From Microbacterium sp. BH-3-3-3 (GTDB lineage: Bacteria > Actinomycetota > Actinomycetes > Actinomycetales > Microbacteriaceae): DNA of 64,000 nt. Below the pieces are notes generated by a model. The model had not been told where the DNA came from, did no database searches, and saw only the letters and a list, made by a program, of their open reading frames with translations. Numbering within the stretch: the first letter of the stretch is position 1; every line of letters begins with the position of its first letter. The stretch is from contig NZ_VEFS01000001.1 in NCBI RefSeq assembly GCF_007679045.1, forward strand, positions 367,520 through 431,519, read 5' to 3'. Below are positions 1 to 7,159 of this stretch, piece after piece. The translations under genes were made by a program, and so were the position numbers.

Positions 1-436
1 CCCAGCGGGTGTGGCCGATGTGCAGCGGCCCGGTGGGGTTGGCGCTGACGAACTCGAGGTTGATCGTGTTGCCGCGCTGGGTGTCGTTCGTGCCGAACGC
101 CGCTCCCTGCTCGACGATGAGCTTCGCCAGCGCGCCCGCCGCAGCGGCGTCGAGGCGGATGTTGATGAAGCCGGGGCCGGCCACCTCGACGCTCGCGATG
201 CCGTCGACGGCCTCGAGGCCCGCGGCGATCTCGGCCGCGAACTCGCGCGGGTTCGCCCCGACGACCTTCGACAGCTTCAGGGCGGCGTTGGACGCCCAGT
301 CGCCGTGGTCGCGGTTCTTCGGCCGCTCCAGCGGCAGATCGGCGGCGGTCAGCCCCGCCGACGAGCCCTCGCGTCGCGCCTCGGCGAGCGGAGCGATGAC
401 GGCGAGAAGGGCGGCGGAGAGGGCTGCAGGATCCAT
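1..436 (-). CDS. argS: Arginyl-tRNA synthetase, N-terminal part (runs off the window)
   Basis: Class I aminoacyl-tRNA synthetase that charges tRNA-Arg in the cytoplasm. Only the first 145 codons are inside the window. The translation begins [10 protein letters not shown] at the ATG complementary to 434-436. It runs through the N-terminal additional domain, which recognises the tRNA D-loop, including the typical GFINIRL segment. It reaches the catalytic signature [12 protein letters not shown] (HIGH motif) at the window edge. The gene is cut by the window boundary, not damaged. It lies in the same direction as the transglutaminase-like gene upstream, with 48 bases between them. Identification is firm because both the ArgS-specific NPTGPLH stretch and the HIGH motif are present. 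Confidence 0.95.
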   Translation of the reverse strand, partial: MDPAALSAALLAVIAPLAEARREGSSAGLTAADLPLERPKNRDHGDWASNAALKLSKVVGANPREFAAEIAAGLEAVDGIASVEVAGPGFINIRLDAAAAGALAKLIVEQGAAFGTNDTQRGNTINLEFVSANPTGPLHIGHTRW

Positions 437-484
437 AACCCTGCAATTCTAGGCGGAGCGGACGACCCGACCCTCCGTTCGCCC

Positions 485-1288
485 TCAGGCGATCTGCACC
501 AGGCCGCGGTGGTCGTCGGGCCCGACGGGGGCCTCGTCTTCGAGCACCGCATCGACGCGCATGCTCTCGAGGCCGACGTACCCGCCGTGATAGCTGAGGA
601 AGGCGCAGTCCGCGGCGTCGCGCCCGGTCGCGATCCGCACCAGCGACCGGCGGTCCGACAGGCGCGTCGCGTCGATGACGTGCCACTGTCCGTCGAGGTA
701 CGCCTCGGCGACCGCGTGGAAGTCCATGGGCACCAGGCCCGGCGCGTAGCAGGCGGCGTAGCGGGCGGGAACGTCCATCGCGCGCAGCAGGGCGATCACG
801 AGGTGCGCGTAGTCGCGGCACACGCCTTGACCGCTCGCCAGCGTGGTGACGGCGCTGTCGGTGCCGAGGCTGAGTCCGGGCGAATACGTGACGGTGGATG
901 CCACGAACTCCGACACCGCGTCGATCAGGTCGGCGCCGACCAGTCCGCGGAACTGGCGACGGGCCTGCCCGAAGACCTCATCGGACTGGCAGTACCGACT
1001 CGGACGGAGGTAGGCGATGGTGTCGAGCGCGCTCGTCGCCGGCGGCGTGGCTTGCGCGTCGATGACGGCCTCGTACCGGATGCTCAGCGGACCCTGGTCG
1101 CCGATCAGCCGGTGCAGACGACTCCCGGCGGCGTCGACGAGCTCGGTGGCCGCCCACGTGAGGTCACCCCTCGAGAAGGTCAGCGTCTCCTCCGAGAGCG
1201 GCACGCCGCGCGCAGCGGTGATCTGGAAGATGAGGTCGACGGACGTCCCCAGATCGAGGTCGAGTTCGGCGGTCACGCGGCGCGGCAC
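485..1288 (-). CDS. Transglutaminase-like cysteine peptidase-fold protein
   Basis: About 267 residues with an N-terminal beta-rich half and a C-terminal transglutaminase-like core. The Cys-His-Asp triad is visible: GQGVCRDYAH, then DFHAVAEAYL, then WHVIDATRL. This is the bacterial transglutaminase-like family, often encoded near circularly permuted ATP-grasp and alpha-E proteins, but those partners are not present here. The substrate is unknown. The frame stays open upstream to a GTG at 1315. I chose the GTG at 1288 because GAGGA lies 7 nt before it; a GTG at 1276 is also possible. No signal peptide is seen, so it is probably cytoplasmic. Confidence 0.85.
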   Translation of the reverse strand: MPRRVTAELDLDLGTSVDLIFQITAARGVPLSEETLTFSRGDLTWAATELVDAAGSRLHRLIGDQGPLSIRYEAVIDAQATPPATSALDTIAYLRPSRYCQSDEVFGQARRQFRGLVGADLIDAVSEFVASTVTYSPGLSLGTDSAVTTLASGQGVCRDYAHLVIALLRAMDVPARYAACYAPGLVPMDFHAVAEAYLDGQWHVIDATRLSDRRSLVRIATGRDAADCAFLSYHGGYVGLESMRVDAVLEDEAPVGPDDHRGLVQIA

Positions 1289-1342
1289 CGAGCAATCCTC
1301 GCACGCGGTGCGCACCGCACGGGCCGCCGCGACGAGCGGGCT

Positions 1343-1843
1343 TCAGCCCTTCTTGCCCGGACCACCGCCGGGCCCGCCGCCGTCTTTGCCGGGACCCTTG
1401 TCTTTGCCGTTGTCCCCGGGCCCGGGCGCCTTGTCGGCGGGGCCGTCGTTCGACGAATCGTCGCCGCCGTCGTCGGTCACCGTGTCCTGCTGATCGTCGG
1501 TGCTGGACTCGGTGGTCTGCGAGGGTTCGGGCGTCGGCGTGGGGGTCGACGCCGGAGCCGGGACCAGCGAGGTGAGGTCGGCGCGAACGGTGGCGATGCG
1601 CGTGAGGATGGCGTCGGCCTCGTCGGCCGCGATCTCCCCCGCGTCGCGGCGCGCGGTGACCTCGGCCTCGAGGGCGTCGAGGCTCGTCAGGGCCGTCGAG
1701 TAGTCGCCCGTCGAGGCCTGCTCGGCGACCGTCTGCACGCTCTGCTGCCACGCGGTCGGCGTCGCGGCGGGCGGGGTGCAGCCCGCGAGCACGAACACCG
1801 CCGCGACGGTCACGACGACCGCGGGAAGTCCGTGTCCCCTCAC
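1343..1843 (-). CDS. Small secreted lipoprotein with Pro/Thr- and Gly/Lys-rich tail
   Basis: A 166-residue lipoprotein. Residues 1-21 form a signal peptide ending in the lipobox VLAGC, so Cys22 would be lipidated. A helical segment (about 35-95) follows, then an acidic and Pro/Thr-rich linker, and a tail of Gly-Pro-Lys repeats. The GTG start overlaps the stop of the upstream protein kinase as GTGA, so the two are translationally coupled. The pairing suggests that the lipoprotein works outside the membrane as a partner or sensor for the kinase. No catalytic motif is seen and the function is unknown. Confidence 0.8.
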   Translation of the reverse strand: MRGHGLPAVVVTVAAVFVLAGCTPPAATPTAWQQSVQTVAEQASTGDYSTALTSLDALEAEVTARRDAGEIAADEADAILTRIATVRADLTSLVPAPASTPTPTPEPSQTTESSTDDQQDTVTDDGGDDSSNDGPADKAPGPGDNGKDKGPGKDGGGPGGGPGKKG

Positions 1844-2997
1844 GGGGCCACCTCGTCGTAGAGGTCGTTCATGTGCTGGTCGAGGGGCTGCGGCAGCGTC
1901 GGCAGAGCGGGTTCGCTCGCGGCGCCCGTGTTGGTCATCGCGACGGCGGCGGTGATTCCCCCCGCGACCAGGACGGCGGCGACGACCGCGCCGATGATCA
2001 TCGTGCGCCGCGACGGACGCCGGTCCGACCGCGGCTCCGTCGCCCGACCCGCATCGCGAGGCGCCGGTTCGAAGATGCGCGTCGGCGCGGTCGACCCGGG
2101 CAGGGTCCGCGTCTGCGCGGCGGCCTCCGCCGAAGCAGGCGGCACCGCCACATCGGACAGGGTGCGCAGGGCGACGATGAGGCCCGTGGCATCCGGTCTC
2201 TCGCTCGCTTCGATCGCCGTCATGCGCTCGAGCACCTCGCGCCACGCATGCGGGAGGTTCGCGGGAAGGTCGGGGGCCGAGACCAGTCGGGCCGCGAGCG
2301 CCTCGTGCGGCGTGCGCGAGCCGAACGGACGCTTCCCCGTGAGCGCCTCGAGCAACACCAGGCCCAGCGAGTACACGTCGCTCGCGGGGGCGGCGGGCAT
2401 GCCCCGCGCCTGCTCGGGGCTGAGGTAGGCGGCGGTGCCGATGACGGTGTCGGCCTTGGTCATGCGCGTCGCACCGACCAGGGAGGCGATGCCGAAGTCG
2501 GCGAGGGTGGCCCGGGGCATCGCGCCCGTGTGCGCGGCGGGGCGGATGAGGATGTTCGACGGCTTCACGTCGCGGTGGACGATGCCGCGGCCGTGGATGA
2601 CCGCGAACGCCTCGGCGATCTCGCGCCCGATGCGCGCGACCTCCGGGCCGGGGAGTGGTCCGCGCTCGATACGCTCCGCGAGGGTCGGGCCCGCGATGAG
2701 CTCCATCGCGAGGTACGCCGGAGTCGCGTCGAGCTTGGCGTCGTAGAGGGTGACGAGCGAGGGGTGCGAGAGAGAGGCCAACAGCCGGATCTCGGACCGC
2801 ACCCGCGCCACGTCGGAAGGGTCGGCACCGTCGCCGTCGATGACCTTCAGCGCGAGCGTGCGCTCGAGCGCGGTGTCGACCGCCTCGTACACGCACGCGT
2901 AACCGCCCCGGCCGAGGGTACGGCCGAGACGGTAGCGACCGTCGAACAGATCGTCGACGGCAGGGTCGTAGGCGACGGTGGGTGTCGGTTCGCTCAT
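1840..2997 (-). CDS. PknB-type serine/threonine protein kinase, single-pass membrane
   Basis: A 385-residue Hanks-type kinase. The cytoplasmic kinase domain spans about 20-280: glycine loop LGRGGYACVYE, ATP-anchoring Lys51 in ALKVI, catalytic loop HRDVKPSN with Asp143, DFGIA metal-binding motif and SPEQARG in the activation segment. A linker leads to one transmembrane helix at about 333-354. Only about 31 residues lie outside, with no PASTA repeats, so it is not PknB itself. The ATG at 2997 is preceded by GGAGGA. The ORF runs 58 codons further upstream in low-complexity sequence, which I exclude. It is coupled to the downstream lipoprotein by a GTGA overlap, and that partner may supply the extracellular sensing part. 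Confidence 0.92.
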   Translation of the reverse strand: MSEPTPTVAYDPAVDDLFDGRYRLGRTLGRGGYACVYEAVDTALERTLALKVIDGDGADPSDVARVRSEIRLLASLSHPSLVTLYDAKLDATPAYLAMELIAGPTLAERIERGPLPGPEVARIGREIAEAFAVIHGRGIVHRDVKPSNILIRPAAHTGAMPRATLADFGIASLVGATRMTKADTVIGTAAYLSPEQARGMPAAPASDVYSLGLVLLEALTGKRPFGSRTPHEALAARLVSAPDLPANLPHAWREVLERMTAIEASERPDATGLIVALRTLSDVAVPPASAEAAAQTRTLPGSTAPTRIFEPAPRDAGRATEPRSDRRPSRRTMIIGAVVAAVLVAGGITAAVAMTNTGAASEPALPTLPQPLDQHMNDLYDEVAP

Positions 2998-3028
2998 GGG
3001 TGTCCTCCGGGGCGGCGGCCCCGCCGCG

Positions 3029-3283
3029 TCACACGAGGGGGTCGTTGTCGGAGCGCGTGGTCGACCGGGTGACCTGCGCGCCCCCGACGCCTTCGGTGCG
3101 GGTGACCGTGTCGGTCTGACGGCGACGGACGAGCATGACCACACCGATGAGGAAGACGACGACGCCCGCACCCATCATGATGTAGCCGATCGTGGTCAGA
3201 TCGACGAACTGGTTGGGCAGATCCACCGCGAACGCGAGGATGGCGCCGATGACGAACAGCGCGATGCCGGCTCCGATGCTCAT
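3029..3283 (-). CDS. DUF6458-type small membrane protein
   Basis: An 84-residue protein with two transmembrane helices (about 4-22 and 30-50) separated by a short loop, followed by a charged RRRQTD stretch and a disordered tail. It resembles the small DUF6458 membrane proteins of actinobacteria, whose function is unknown. The ATG at 3283 was chosen over the longer frame because AAAGGGG stands just upstream and the hydrophobic core starts at once. It is transcribed away from the DUF2188-like gene, with the paired -35 boxes at 3343-3361 between them. Confidence 0.8.
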   Translation of the reverse strand: MSIGAGIALFVIGAILAFAVDLPNQFVDLTTIGYIMMGAGVVVFLIGVVMLVRRRQTDTVTRTEGVGGAQVTRSTTRSDNDPLV

Positions 3284-3332
3284 GATGAACCCCTTTCGAA
3301 GGTGCCCCCAGCATGGCAAGGACGGGGCGGAT

Positions 3333-3361
3333 GCAGTATGCGCTTGACAACGGCTGTCAAG
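3333..3361. promoter_or_regulatory. Divergent promoter region with face-to-face -35 boxes
   Basis: CTTGACA-N5-TGTCAAG (3343-3361) is a perfect 7-bp inverted repeat carrying a TTGACA on each strand. On the minus strand TTGACA (3360-3355) is followed after 16 nt by TACTGC (3338-3333), a plausible promoter for the DUF6458-type gene. The plus-strand TTGACA (3344-3349) would serve the DUF2188-like gene but has only a weak -10. Because of its symmetry it could also be an operator. Confidence 0.5.
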
Positions 3362-3392
3362 AGCGGTGCGGCTCCCGGCACGGGGGTGTGAC

Positions 3393-3599
3393 ATGGACGC
3401 CATGAGCCAGAACGACGTGACCACCCGATCCAACCGCGGCCAGTGGGAGAACTCCGTGGAGGGACGCCCCGAACTCTCGGCGAGCTTCTCGAGCCGGGAG
3501 GAGGCGGTCGATCAGGGTCGCGCCGTCGCCGACGAACTCGGTTCGCAGCACGTCGTCGAAGACGCCGAGCCGACCGGAGCCGTCACCGACGAGGACTGA
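3393..3599 (+). CDS. Small DUF2188-like protein
   Basis: A 68-residue soluble protein with the pattern of DUF2188 (about residues 15-60). It has a short strand containing QWENSVEG, then ELSASFSSREEAVDQGRAVA with a helix, and an acidic C-terminus. Such proteins are small cytoplasmic proteins of unknown function, common near stress genes. The start is either the ATG at 3393 or the one three codons later at 3402; a GGGGGTG purine run lies before both. A strong bidirectional hairpin follows the stop. Confidence 0.75.
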   Translation: MDAMSQNDVTTRSNRGQWENSVEGRPELSASFSSREEAVDQGRAVADELGSQHVVEDAEPTGAVTDED

Positions 3600-3616
3600 C
3601 CGCCCGGAGGACGACG

Positions 3617-3645
3617 AAGGCCGCGATCGATGCGATCGCGGCCTT
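3617..3645. terminator. Bidirectional intrinsic terminator
   Basis: AAGGCCGCGATC-GATGC-GATCGCGGCC followed by TTTT. The stem is near-perfect, with A-runs on the left and T-runs on the right, so it can end transcription from the DUF2188-like gene (+) and from the tRNA-Arg (-). Confidence 0.85.
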
Positions 3646-3652
3646 TTCTCGG

Positions 3653-3725
3653 TGCCCCCGACAGGAATCGAACCTGCGACCTTTGGTACCGGAAACCAAC
3701 GCTCTATCCCCTGAGCTACGGAGGC
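3653..3725 (-). tRNA. tRNA-Arg, anticodon CCG
   Basis: A 73-nt cloverleaf on the minus strand. The acceptor stem is GCCTCCG paired with CGGGGGC, and the D arm is GCTC/GAGC. The anticodon stem TTGGT/ACCAA encloses the loop TTCCGGT with anticodon CCG, which reads CGG. The T arm is GCAGG-TTCGAAT-CCTGT. The CCA end is not fully encoded: the discriminator A is followed by CCG. It lies just upstream of the bidirectional terminator. Confidence 0.95.
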
Positions 3726-3816
3726 GGACCGGTCAAGGCTATCACCGCGCCCGGCGCCACCCCGACGCGGATCGGTGCCGCGGGGCGTGCGATCGCACCA
3801 CCCCGCGGCATCCGGA

Positions 3817-3987
3817 TCACTCGTCGCCGATGACGCCGATGCCGGTGGCCTGGTGGTCGGCGTTGGGGTCGTCCTTCGACGGCGCCTTGGCCTCTTCGTC
3901 GACGTCGTTCTCCTGGCTGGGCTTGACCGTGTCGTCGTCGCCGAGGTCGGCGGCGTCGTCGGGGGTGGAGTTCTGCTGGTCGCTCAT
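3817..3987 (-). CDS. Small acidic disordered protein
   Basis: A 56-residue, strongly acidic, low-complexity protein (start MSDQQNSTPDD, end GIGVIGDE) with no hydrophobic segment and no recognisable domain. The ATG at 3987 has AAGGGA ahead of it at good distance, which supports real translation. It resembles in composition the small acidic proteins at 8731 and 14188. Function unknown. Confidence 0.65.
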   Translation of the reverse strand: MSDQQNSTPDDAADLGDDDTVKPSQENDVDEEAKAPSKDDPNADHQATGIGVIGDE

Positions 3988-4070
3988 GCGGGTCCCTTCG
4001 TCGCGTGGACCCCCAGCCTCGCAACCGCGACCCGGCGGAGGCACCGGCTTGACCGCGACCGCCGCCGGCT

Positions 4071-4520
4071 CTATCGGCCGAAGAGTCCCCGCACGCGTCG
4101 ACCGATGGCCTGCGTGAGGATGACCTGCCGGCCGTTCACGTCGACCGTGAGCGTGGAGCCGGCCAGGCCCCGGCCGCGCACCGGCTCGGCGTCACCGCGC
4201 ACGTAGGCCTCGGCGACGTCGACGTACACCGCGAGCAACTGCGCGCTCTGGTCCTTCGACGAGTTCGCATCGACGATCTGCACGCGATGGCCGGTGTCGG
4301 TCTCGACCGAGAACCAGCGCGACCCGGGGGTCGACACCAGCGCCCACCTGTCACCGCGGGCGAACCGCGCCCACGCGGCGCCGTCGCGCAGCTCGGTCGT
4401 CACCGCCAGATCGGCCTGCGCGAGCGCGAGCACCTCGAGCATGGCCAGCGCCTCGGCGGCAGTGACGTAGTCGCCGCGGTCGGCGCTCAGCCCACCCCAC
4501 TCGAACCGGCGTTCGCTCAT
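4071..4520 (-). CDS. Hypothetical soluble protein, about 149 aa
   Basis: The start MSERRFEWGG is preceded by GAGGAGG 9 nt upstream, which decides against the longer frame. It is a mixed alpha/beta protein with a run of strands (WARFARGDRW, RWFSVETDTGHRVQ) and a helical middle. The C-terminal stretch GRQVILTQAIGRRV is basic. No signal peptide or membrane segment is seen. I do not recognise the family. It follows the 97-aa gene at 4586 in the same direction, 65 bases downstream, and may be cotranscribed with it. Confidence 0.75.
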   Translation of the reverse strand: MSERRFEWGGLSADRGDYVTAAEALAMLEVLALAQADLAVTTELRDGAAWARFARGDRWALVSTPGSRWFSVETDTGHRVQIVDANSSKDQSAQLLAVYVDVAEAYVRGDAEPVRGRGLAGSTLTVDVNGRQVILTQAIGRRVRGLFGR

Positions 4521-4585
4521 GCCGTCGCCTCCTCGCCGCACGCTCTCGACAGAGCGTAACCCCGCTCGAGACGGCCGGCGTCGAC

Positions 4586-4879
4586 TCAGGCGGGCCGCAG
4601 GCTGTCGTCGGGGTGCAGGCTGCGCAACGGCACGGAGCCGTCGACGATCGCCTGCAGAGCTCGCGGACTGACCTCGAGCTCGGCCGAGATGGTCTCGATC
4701 GCGGCTCCCGACGACACGGCTTCGCGCAGGGCCGTCTCGGCCTCGCGGGACGCGGCGTCGACCTCCCCCGCCGAGCTGAGGACGAACGCCGACAGGCGTT
4801 CCCTCGCGAGACGGATCCACGCGCGCTGTCGTTCTCGCCGGTCGGCGACCTGCTGTGGTGACACGGACTCAGGTGACAT
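4586..4879 (-). CDS. Hypothetical helical protein, about 97 aa
   Basis: Begins MSPESVSPQQVADRRERQ. GGAG lies 9 nt upstream of the ATG at 4879. Two long helices fill residues 8-60. The C-terminal part (ISAELEVSPRALQAIVDG) looks like a helix-turn-helix-like fold, so a small DNA-binding or adaptor role is possible but unproven. The ORF is open further upstream (to 4981), but that part is Arg/Ser-rich and poor in coding character. Confidence 0.65.
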   Translation of the reverse strand: MSPESVSPQQVADRRERQRAWIRLARERLSAFVLSSAGEVDAASREAETALREAVSSGAAIETISAELEVSPRALQAIVDGSVPLRSLHPDDSLRPA

Positions 4880-4996
4880 GGTTCGCACTCCAGGGGGGAA
4901 GTGACGGCCCGCGCGGCTTCGCGAGCTCCCTTCCATGCTCATCGACCGAGGACGCTCCCGCATCCTCCGGAAGAACGACATTCGGAGGATCGCAGA

Positions 4997-5034
4997 CGGA
5001 TGCCACGGGCGCTCGCTCGCGCCCGTGGCATCCG
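4997..5034 (-). terminator. 16-bp perfect hairpin after rtcB
   Basis: CGGATGCCACGGGCGC, loop TCGCTC, then the exact reverse complement. It ends 3 bases beyond the rtcB stop. It has no T-run, so it may act as a factor-assisted terminator or RNA 3'-end stabiliser. Both arms contain the recurrent GGATGCC motif. Confidence 0.6.
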
Positions 5035-5036
5035 GT

Positions 5037-6206
5037 TCAGTCGCCCTTCACGTTGACGATCTGCCGCAGCACGTGTCGCACGCTCACCAGGTCGGCGGCG
5101 TCGGCCATGACCCGGTCGATCGGCTTGTAGGCCTGCGGGATCTCGTCGAGGAAGGCGTCGGTGTCGCGGTACTCGATGCCGCGCATCGCCTCACGCAGCT
5201 GCTCGTGCGTGAAGGTCTTTCGCGCGGCCGACCGGGAGTACTCCCGGCCCGCCCCGTGCGGCGACGAGTTGAGCGACACCGGGTCGCCCCTCCCCTCCAC
5301 CACGTACGACGCGGTGCCCATCGACCCCGGGATCAGGCCCGGCCGACCTTCGTCGGCCATGATCGCGCCCTTGCGCGAGACCCACACCCGCTTGCCGAAG
5401 TGCATCTCGGACTCGGTGAAGTTGTGGTGGCAGTTGATCCGCTCGCGCTCTTCGACAGGGGTGTCGAGGAACCGACCGAGCTGGTTCGCGACGCGGTCCA
5501 TCATCTCTTCGCGGTTGAGCAGCGCGAAGTGCTGGGCCCACCGCAGTTCGCGGATGTACCGCGAGAACTCCGGCGTGCCCTCGACCAGGTACGCGAGGTC
5601 GGGATGCGGCAGCTCGATCCACCACTGCCTCGCCAGGCGCTGCGCGACACCGATGTGGTGCTTCGCGATGCGGTTGCCGATGCCCCGCGACCCGGAGTGC
5701 AGGAACATCCACACGTCGTCGTTCTCGTCGAGCGAGATCTCGATGAAGTGGTTGCCGCTGCCGAGCGACCCCAGCTGGTGACGCCAGTGCCCCGCGTACG
5801 ACGCCGGATCGAACTCGGCCTTCTCGGCGCGGTCTTCGAGCTCGGCGATGCGCGGTTCGGCGGTCGCGACGATCTTGCGGTTGTCGCGGCCGGCCGACAG
5901 CGGGATGGCGCGCTCGATCTGCTGACGCAGCTCGGACAGGTCGCGTCCGTCGAGGTCGGCGGCGGTGAACTGCGTCTTGACGGCGATCATGCCGCAGCCG
6001 ATGTCGACGCCGACGGCGGCCGGCATGATCGCCCCGAGCGTGGGGATGACCGAGCCGACCGTCGCGCCGAGGCCGAGGTGGGCGTCGGGCATGAGGGCGA
6101 TGTGGGGGTGGATGAACGGCATCCGCGACGAGGTGCGGGCCTGTTCGACGGTCTTGTCGTCGATCAGGCTCGCCCACGACACGAGTCGTTCGGTGAGCTT
6201 CTGCAT
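5037..6206 (-). CDS. rtcB: RNA-splicing ligase RtcB
   Basis: A 389-residue GTP- and Mn-dependent ligase joining 2',3'-cyclic-phosphate or 3'-phosphate RNA ends to 5'-OH ends, used in RNA repair. Signature motifs are present: MPDAHLGLGATVGSV, the metal-binding Cys71 in VDIGCGM, LGSGNHFIE, HSGSRGIGN, and the HGAGR motif with the guanylylated histidine at about His317. The length is that of the short bacterial RtcB class. The ATG at 6206 is preceded by GAAGGAAAGG. No archease or RtcA gene is adjacent. Upstream on the same strand, an intrinsic terminator and a 29-codon ORF precede it, so rtcB must use its own promoter or read-through. Confidence 0.95.
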   Translation of the reverse strand: MQKLTERLVSWASLIDDKTVEQARTSSRMPFIHPHIALMPDAHLGLGATVGSVIPTLGAIMPAAVGVDIGCGMIAVKTQFTAADLDGRDLSELRQQIERAIPLSAGRDNRKIVATAEPRIAELEDRAEKAEFDPASYAGHWRHQLGSLGSGNHFIEISLDENDDVWMFLHSGSRGIGNRIAKHHIGVAQRLARQWWIELPHPDLAYLVEGTPEFSRYIRELRWAQHFALLNREEMMDRVANQLGRFLDTPVEERERINCHHNFTESEMHFGKRVWVSRKGAIMADEGRPGLIPGSMGTASYVVEGRGDPVSLNSSPHGAGREYSRSAARKTFTHEQLREAMRGIEYRDTDAFLDEIPQAYKPIDRVMADAADLVSVRHVLRQIVNVKGD

Positions 6207-6295
6207 GGTTCCTTTCCTTCGTGCGTTGACGTCGTGCGGGTGTCCCGTAGACGTCGCGGGAGCGGCCTCGGATCGAGACGCCTCCCCCACGAGGG

Positions 6296-6328
6296 AAAGA
6301 GAAAAGCCCCGACCTGACGGTGCGGGGC
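6296..6328 (-). terminator. Intrinsic terminator between the microgene and rtcB
   Basis: On the minus strand GCCCCG-N11-CGGGGC is followed directly by TTTTCTCTTT. It lies 16 bases after the stop of the 29-codon ORF and about 90 bases before rtcB. It ends the microgene transcript and could attenuate rtcB. Confidence 0.8.
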
Positions 6329-6343
6329 GTGAGCAAATGAGCT

Positions 6344-6433
6344 TCAGACGACCGGCGCCGGAGGGTACGACGAGAGAGGGAACGACTTGTTCGTTCCCTG
6401 CTGCTCCTGACGCAGATCGCGCATGGCGGTCAT
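6344..6433 (-). CDS. Putative 29-aa microprotein
   Basis: Too short for usual gene calls. The ATG at 6433 follows AGAGGACGAGACG, which gives a purine-rich ribosome site. The peptide starts MTAMRDLRQEQQG, with a charged helical half, and ends SFPLSSYPPAPVV, a proline-rich half without charge. It has its own promoter (6478-6506) and its own terminator (6296-6328), so it forms a complete small transcription unit. An inverted repeat GGGAACGA-N5-TCGTTCCC lies inside the frame and could fold in the mRNA. It could be a leader peptide for rtcB, a membrane-active or secreted peptide precursor, or simply non-coding RNA. No family is recognised. Confidence 0.5.
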   Translation of the reverse strand: MTAMRDLRQEQQGTNKSFPLSSYPPAPVV

Positions 6434-6477
6434 CGTCTCGTCCTCTCGGCCTTCCGTGCCGGCGGCACGGACTTGCG

Positions 6478-6506
6478 AACATAACGGATGCCTCCGCGGC
6501 GGGCAA
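6478..6506 (-). promoter_or_regulatory. Sigma-70-type promoter of the microgene
   Basis: TTGCCC (6506-6501), 17-nt spacer, TATGTT (6483-6478) on the minus strand. Just downstream, 6453-6470 is a near-perfect palindrome (CCGTGCCG-N-CGGCACGG), which would form a hairpin at the 5' end of the RNA or serve as an operator. Confidence 0.55.
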
Positions 6507-6556
6507 GCATCGATTCGTTGCTCACCCGCGCGGCGGCGGAATCACCCGGTGCGTTC

Positions 6557-6910
6557 TCAGGCCTGCGTGGGCTGATCGAAGTCCCAGTCGATGGGCTCGT
6601 CGTCGGCGTGAGGATCGGGGTCGACGGCGCGCAGGTGCGGTCGGGGGAACAGCCGGTGCTCCTTCAGCTCCTTCGCGGCGTGCGAGAAGTCGGGCTGCTC
6701 GTCATCCCACTCGAGGGGTGCCGACAAGACGTCGTTGCCGACGCCGATCACGAGCTCAGCCTGTGCGACTTTCTTGTCGTCGGTCACGATCGGAATGCTC
6801 ACGGCCTCGGCCTGGCCCTCCTTGGCGACCGCCGCGGTCAGCTCGACCAGTGACGCCGCGACGTCGTCGGTGGTGATCACGGTCTCGCCGGCATAAGTCA
6901 CGCATCGCAT
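6557..6910 (-). CDS. Hypothetical acidic protein, about 117 aa
   Basis: Soluble protein starting MRCVTYAGETVITTDDV. The first part (about 1-60) looks like an alpha/beta fold with VSIPIVTDDKKVAQAELVIGVG. The second part is acidic and ends with PIDWDFDQPTQA. No transmembrane segment or known catalytic motif. I do not recognise the family; similar small proteins occur in Microbacteriaceae near MarR-type genes. The start was chosen at the ATG at 6910; the frame extends ten codons further upstream without a good ribosome site. Confidence 0.65.
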   Translation of the reverse strand: MRCVTYAGETVITTDDVAASLVELTAAVAKEGQAEAVSIPIVTDDKKVAQAELVIGVGNDVLSAPLEWDDEQPDFSHAAKELKEHRLFPRPHLRAVDPDPHADDEPIDWDFDQPTQA

Positions 6911-6979
6911 GCTGCAACACTGCGGCCTCGCGCCCCGCACCGCCGGTGGGTTGCCTCGCGACTCCCCGTGCAGTACGGC

Positions 6980-7159
6980 TCAGTCGCGACGCTGCGTCGT
7001 GCGGAACATGGCCTCGTCGAGCTCGAACCACACCGCCCGCACGGTGTCGAACTCGCCGAAGGGTGCGGGCTGCGGGTCACTGAGGGAGAGGCGGTAACCG
7101 CGGGGCAGATCATCCACGTGCTGTCCGTCGCGCGGGCCGCCGACGAGCACATAGATCAC
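6980..7159 (-). CDS. Small hypothetical protein coupled to the MarR gene
   Basis: A 59-residue protein with the start VIYVLVGGPRDGQH, a pattern seen in small actinobacterial proteins of unknown role. The GTG start at 7159 overlaps the stop of the MarR gene as GTGA, so translation is probably coupled. It is predicted to be a compact beta-rich fold containing RAVWFELDEAMFRT. Function unknown. Confidence 0.7.
   Translation of the reverse strand: MIYVLVGGPRDGQHVDDLPRGYRLSLSDPQPAPFGEFDTVRAVWFELDEAMFRTTQRRD

Noticed and set aside
11..1861. 616-aa plus-strand open frame opposite argS, the transglutaminase-like gene and the lipoprotein gene
   Set aside because: It is the third-position shadow of genes on the other strand, Arg/Gly/Asp-rich without motifs, and crosses the gaps between three real genes.
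4935..6317. 460-aa plus-strand frame opposite rtcB
   Set aside because: rtcB on the minus strand has all family motifs; this frame has only compositional bias.
6344..6506. Coding continuation of rtcB upstream to 6506
   Set aside because: The extension is interrupted in function by a promoter, a small ORF in another frame and a terminator, and the rtcB family begins at MQKL.
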